From NCBI GenBank assembly GCA_001797815.1, contig MGQK01000021.1:57842-64455 (forward strand): a stretch of DNA of 6,614 nucleotides, in the 5' to 3' direction. Positions 5,556 to 6,614 of this stretch are shown piece after piece; position 1 is the stretch's first letter, and the number at the start of each line of letters is the position of its first letter. The position numbers and the translations under genes were made by a program. The DNA is from Deltaproteobacteria bacterium RBG_13_61_14. Lineage in GTDB: Bacteria > RBG-13-61-14. Under the pieces are notes generated by a model. It did not search any database. It saw only the letters and a program-made list of their open reading frames with translations, and was not told the DNA's origin.

Positions 5556-6614
5556 TTAATCCGCTGGACTCAATAAGGCAAGCCCGATCTGGCCCAGGGC
5601 GATAGCCTGGTCGCCGGGCGGAAGGATTTTGGGCTTCAGGTATTGCAAACCCAAGGCCGATAGTCGCTCCGTTACCAAACGACCCAGGAGCGAGTTCAGG
5701 AAACAGCCTCCGGAAGCAATCACCCGACGGGTGCCTGCCGTCTCGGCTAAATGGCCCGCCACTTGCGCGGTGGCATCGGCCACGGCGAGGTGGAAGGCTT
5801 TCGCCAGCCCGGGAAGGTCTTCGGTCTTGCTCTCCGCGAGCCGAGCCAAGTCCGGAAAGTCAATCCGGATCGGATCGCCGGGCTGAATTTGGAAAGGGCA
5901 GGAAGGAAGAGGCGTGTTGGCCAAGTGCGCTTCCGCCAGTTTCTGAAGCGCGATGGCCGGTTGGGCTTCGAAGGCGGCAAGGGTCCCGACACCGAGCAGG
6001 GCCGCGGCCGCGTCAAACCAGCGGCCCAGGGCGGTGGAGCGGCCGACCGCAAGACCGATGCAGAGCGCTTTTTGAAACAGCGCCAGATCCTGGACCGGAA
6101 GGTGATGGCGGGCGACCCAGCTCTCCAGCAAGGAGGAATCCGCGCCTCGTTCGACAAGCAGAGCGAGTGCGATCCGCCAGGGCTTTAGCACCGCGGCGTC
6201 GCCTCCGGGCAAAGGCAGGGCCGCGAAGTGGGCCTTGCGCTCGAACCCGCGGGCGATGCTCCCCACGAAAAACTCGCCGCCCCAGGCCGTGCCATCATCG
6301 CCATAGCCGGTGCCATCGAAGGCCAGGCCCACCACGGTCTCTTCAATCAGCCCGTGCTCCAGGCACACCGCGGCGACATGGGCGCGATGGTGTTGAATTT
6401 CCTGGAGCGGAAGGTTTTTCTCCCGGGCGAGGCGATGGGCCAATTGCCGGGAAAAATAGCCGGGATGGCGATCGCAGATGAGTCTCCCCGCGCTTTGGCG
6501 TTCGACCAACTCTTCCAGCGCCGCCTGATTTTCGGGGGAAGCGAGATCCCCGATTTCATCGAAGAAGATGACGCTAAGGTGTTGGCCGAGGGCCGGACGG
6601 CATTTCAAGTCCGC
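5556..6614 (-). CDS. hypF: Carbamoyltransferase HypF, C-terminal (Kae1-like) part, cut by the window edge
   Basis: HypF makes carbamoyl-adenylate from carbamoyl phosphate and ATP and transfers the carbamoyl group to HypE. Only the last 352 residues are here, against roughly 750 for the whole protein. The missing 5' part should hold the acylphosphatase, zinc-finger and YrdC-like domains. The frame is open to base 6614, so the TTG at 6608 is not a true start. Seen in order from the window edge: ADLK, IGDL, the HHRAH metal-site motif (His codons near 6392), AFDGTGYGDDGTAWGGEF, LPLPGGDAAVLKPWR, STALGRWFDAAAALLG, SGGCFLN and LPPGDQAIALGQ. These mark the Kae1-like transferase domain. Two positions drift from what I expect of the family: KCRPAL where most have a K-[NT]-[TS] type sequence, and PGDQA where NDGG is common; the Asp is kept. 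Stop TAA is at 5556-5558. It is the first hyp gene in view; hypA, hypB or hydrogenase genes may lie upstream. Confidence 0.96.
   Translation of the reverse strand, partial: ADLKCRPALGQHLSVIFFDEIGDLASPENQAALEELVERQSAGRLICDRHPGYFSRQLAHRLAREKNLPLQEIQHHRAHVAAVCLEHGLIEETVVGLAFDGTGYGDDGTAWGGEFFVGSIARGFERKAHFAALPLPGGDAAVLKPWRIALALLVERGADSSLLESWVARHHLPVQDLALFQKALCIGLAVGRSTALGRWFDAAAALLGVGTLAAFEAQPAIALQKLAEAHLANTPLPSCPFQIQPGDPIRIDFPDLARLAESKTEDLPGLAKAFHLAVADATAQVAGHLAETAGTRRVIASGGCFLNSLLGRLVTERLSALGLQYLKPKILPPGDQAIALGQIGLALLSPAD

Overview
The window is a G+C-rich bacterial segment with two blocks of genes that point at each other. The left block, on the plus strand, holds two sensor histidine kinases. 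The right block, on the minus strand, is a compact [NiFe]-hydrogenase maturation operon read hypF-hypC-hypD-hypE. The high G+C content, the use of a TTG start and the gene types indicate a bacterium with a [NiFe]-hydrogenase, and therefore H2 metabolism. The sequence alone does not fix the phylum. No hydrogenase structural gene, hypA, hypB or response regulator lies in the window.

Layout. Bases 1-1014 are the 3' part of a PAS-HisKA-HATPase kinase whose 5' end lies outside. Bases 1015-1178 are a 164-base gap with a weak promoter candidate. Bases 1179-3125 encode a complete six-helix membrane kinase with a GAF domain and a RegB-like 'GGxxSP' motif in its membrane part. The stop codon of that gene sits in the loop of a perfect 10-bp palindrome (3111-3136). 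A short spacer follows, then hypE (4190-3177), hypD (5277-4183), hypC (5530-5282) and the C-terminal part of hypF (6614-5556), all on the minus strand. Junctions are tight: 25 bases between hypF and hypC, 4 bases between hypC and hypD, and an 8-base overlap between hypD and hypE. This fits one cotranscribed unit.

How the genes work together. HypF uses carbamoyl phosphate and ATP to carbamoylate the C-terminal cysteine of HypE. HypE dehydrates the product to a thiocyanate. The HypC-HypD complex receives the cyanide ligands on iron and passes the Fe(CN)2CO unit to the hydrogenase large subunit. The motifs these steps need are visible: Cys2 of HypC, CGTH and GPGCPVC of HypD, the C-terminal PRIC of HypE and HHxAH of HypF. 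The membrane kinase could be a redox or quinone sensor. RegB-type kinases are known to control hydrogenase genes in some bacteria, but a link to this operon is inference from proximity only.

The window looks largely conventional, and I see no clear undescribed system. The points most worth a second look are the palindrome that supplies the last codons of the membrane kinase, the altered H-box of that kinase, its GGxxSP motif, the start-site question in hypC, and two degenerate motif positions in hypF.
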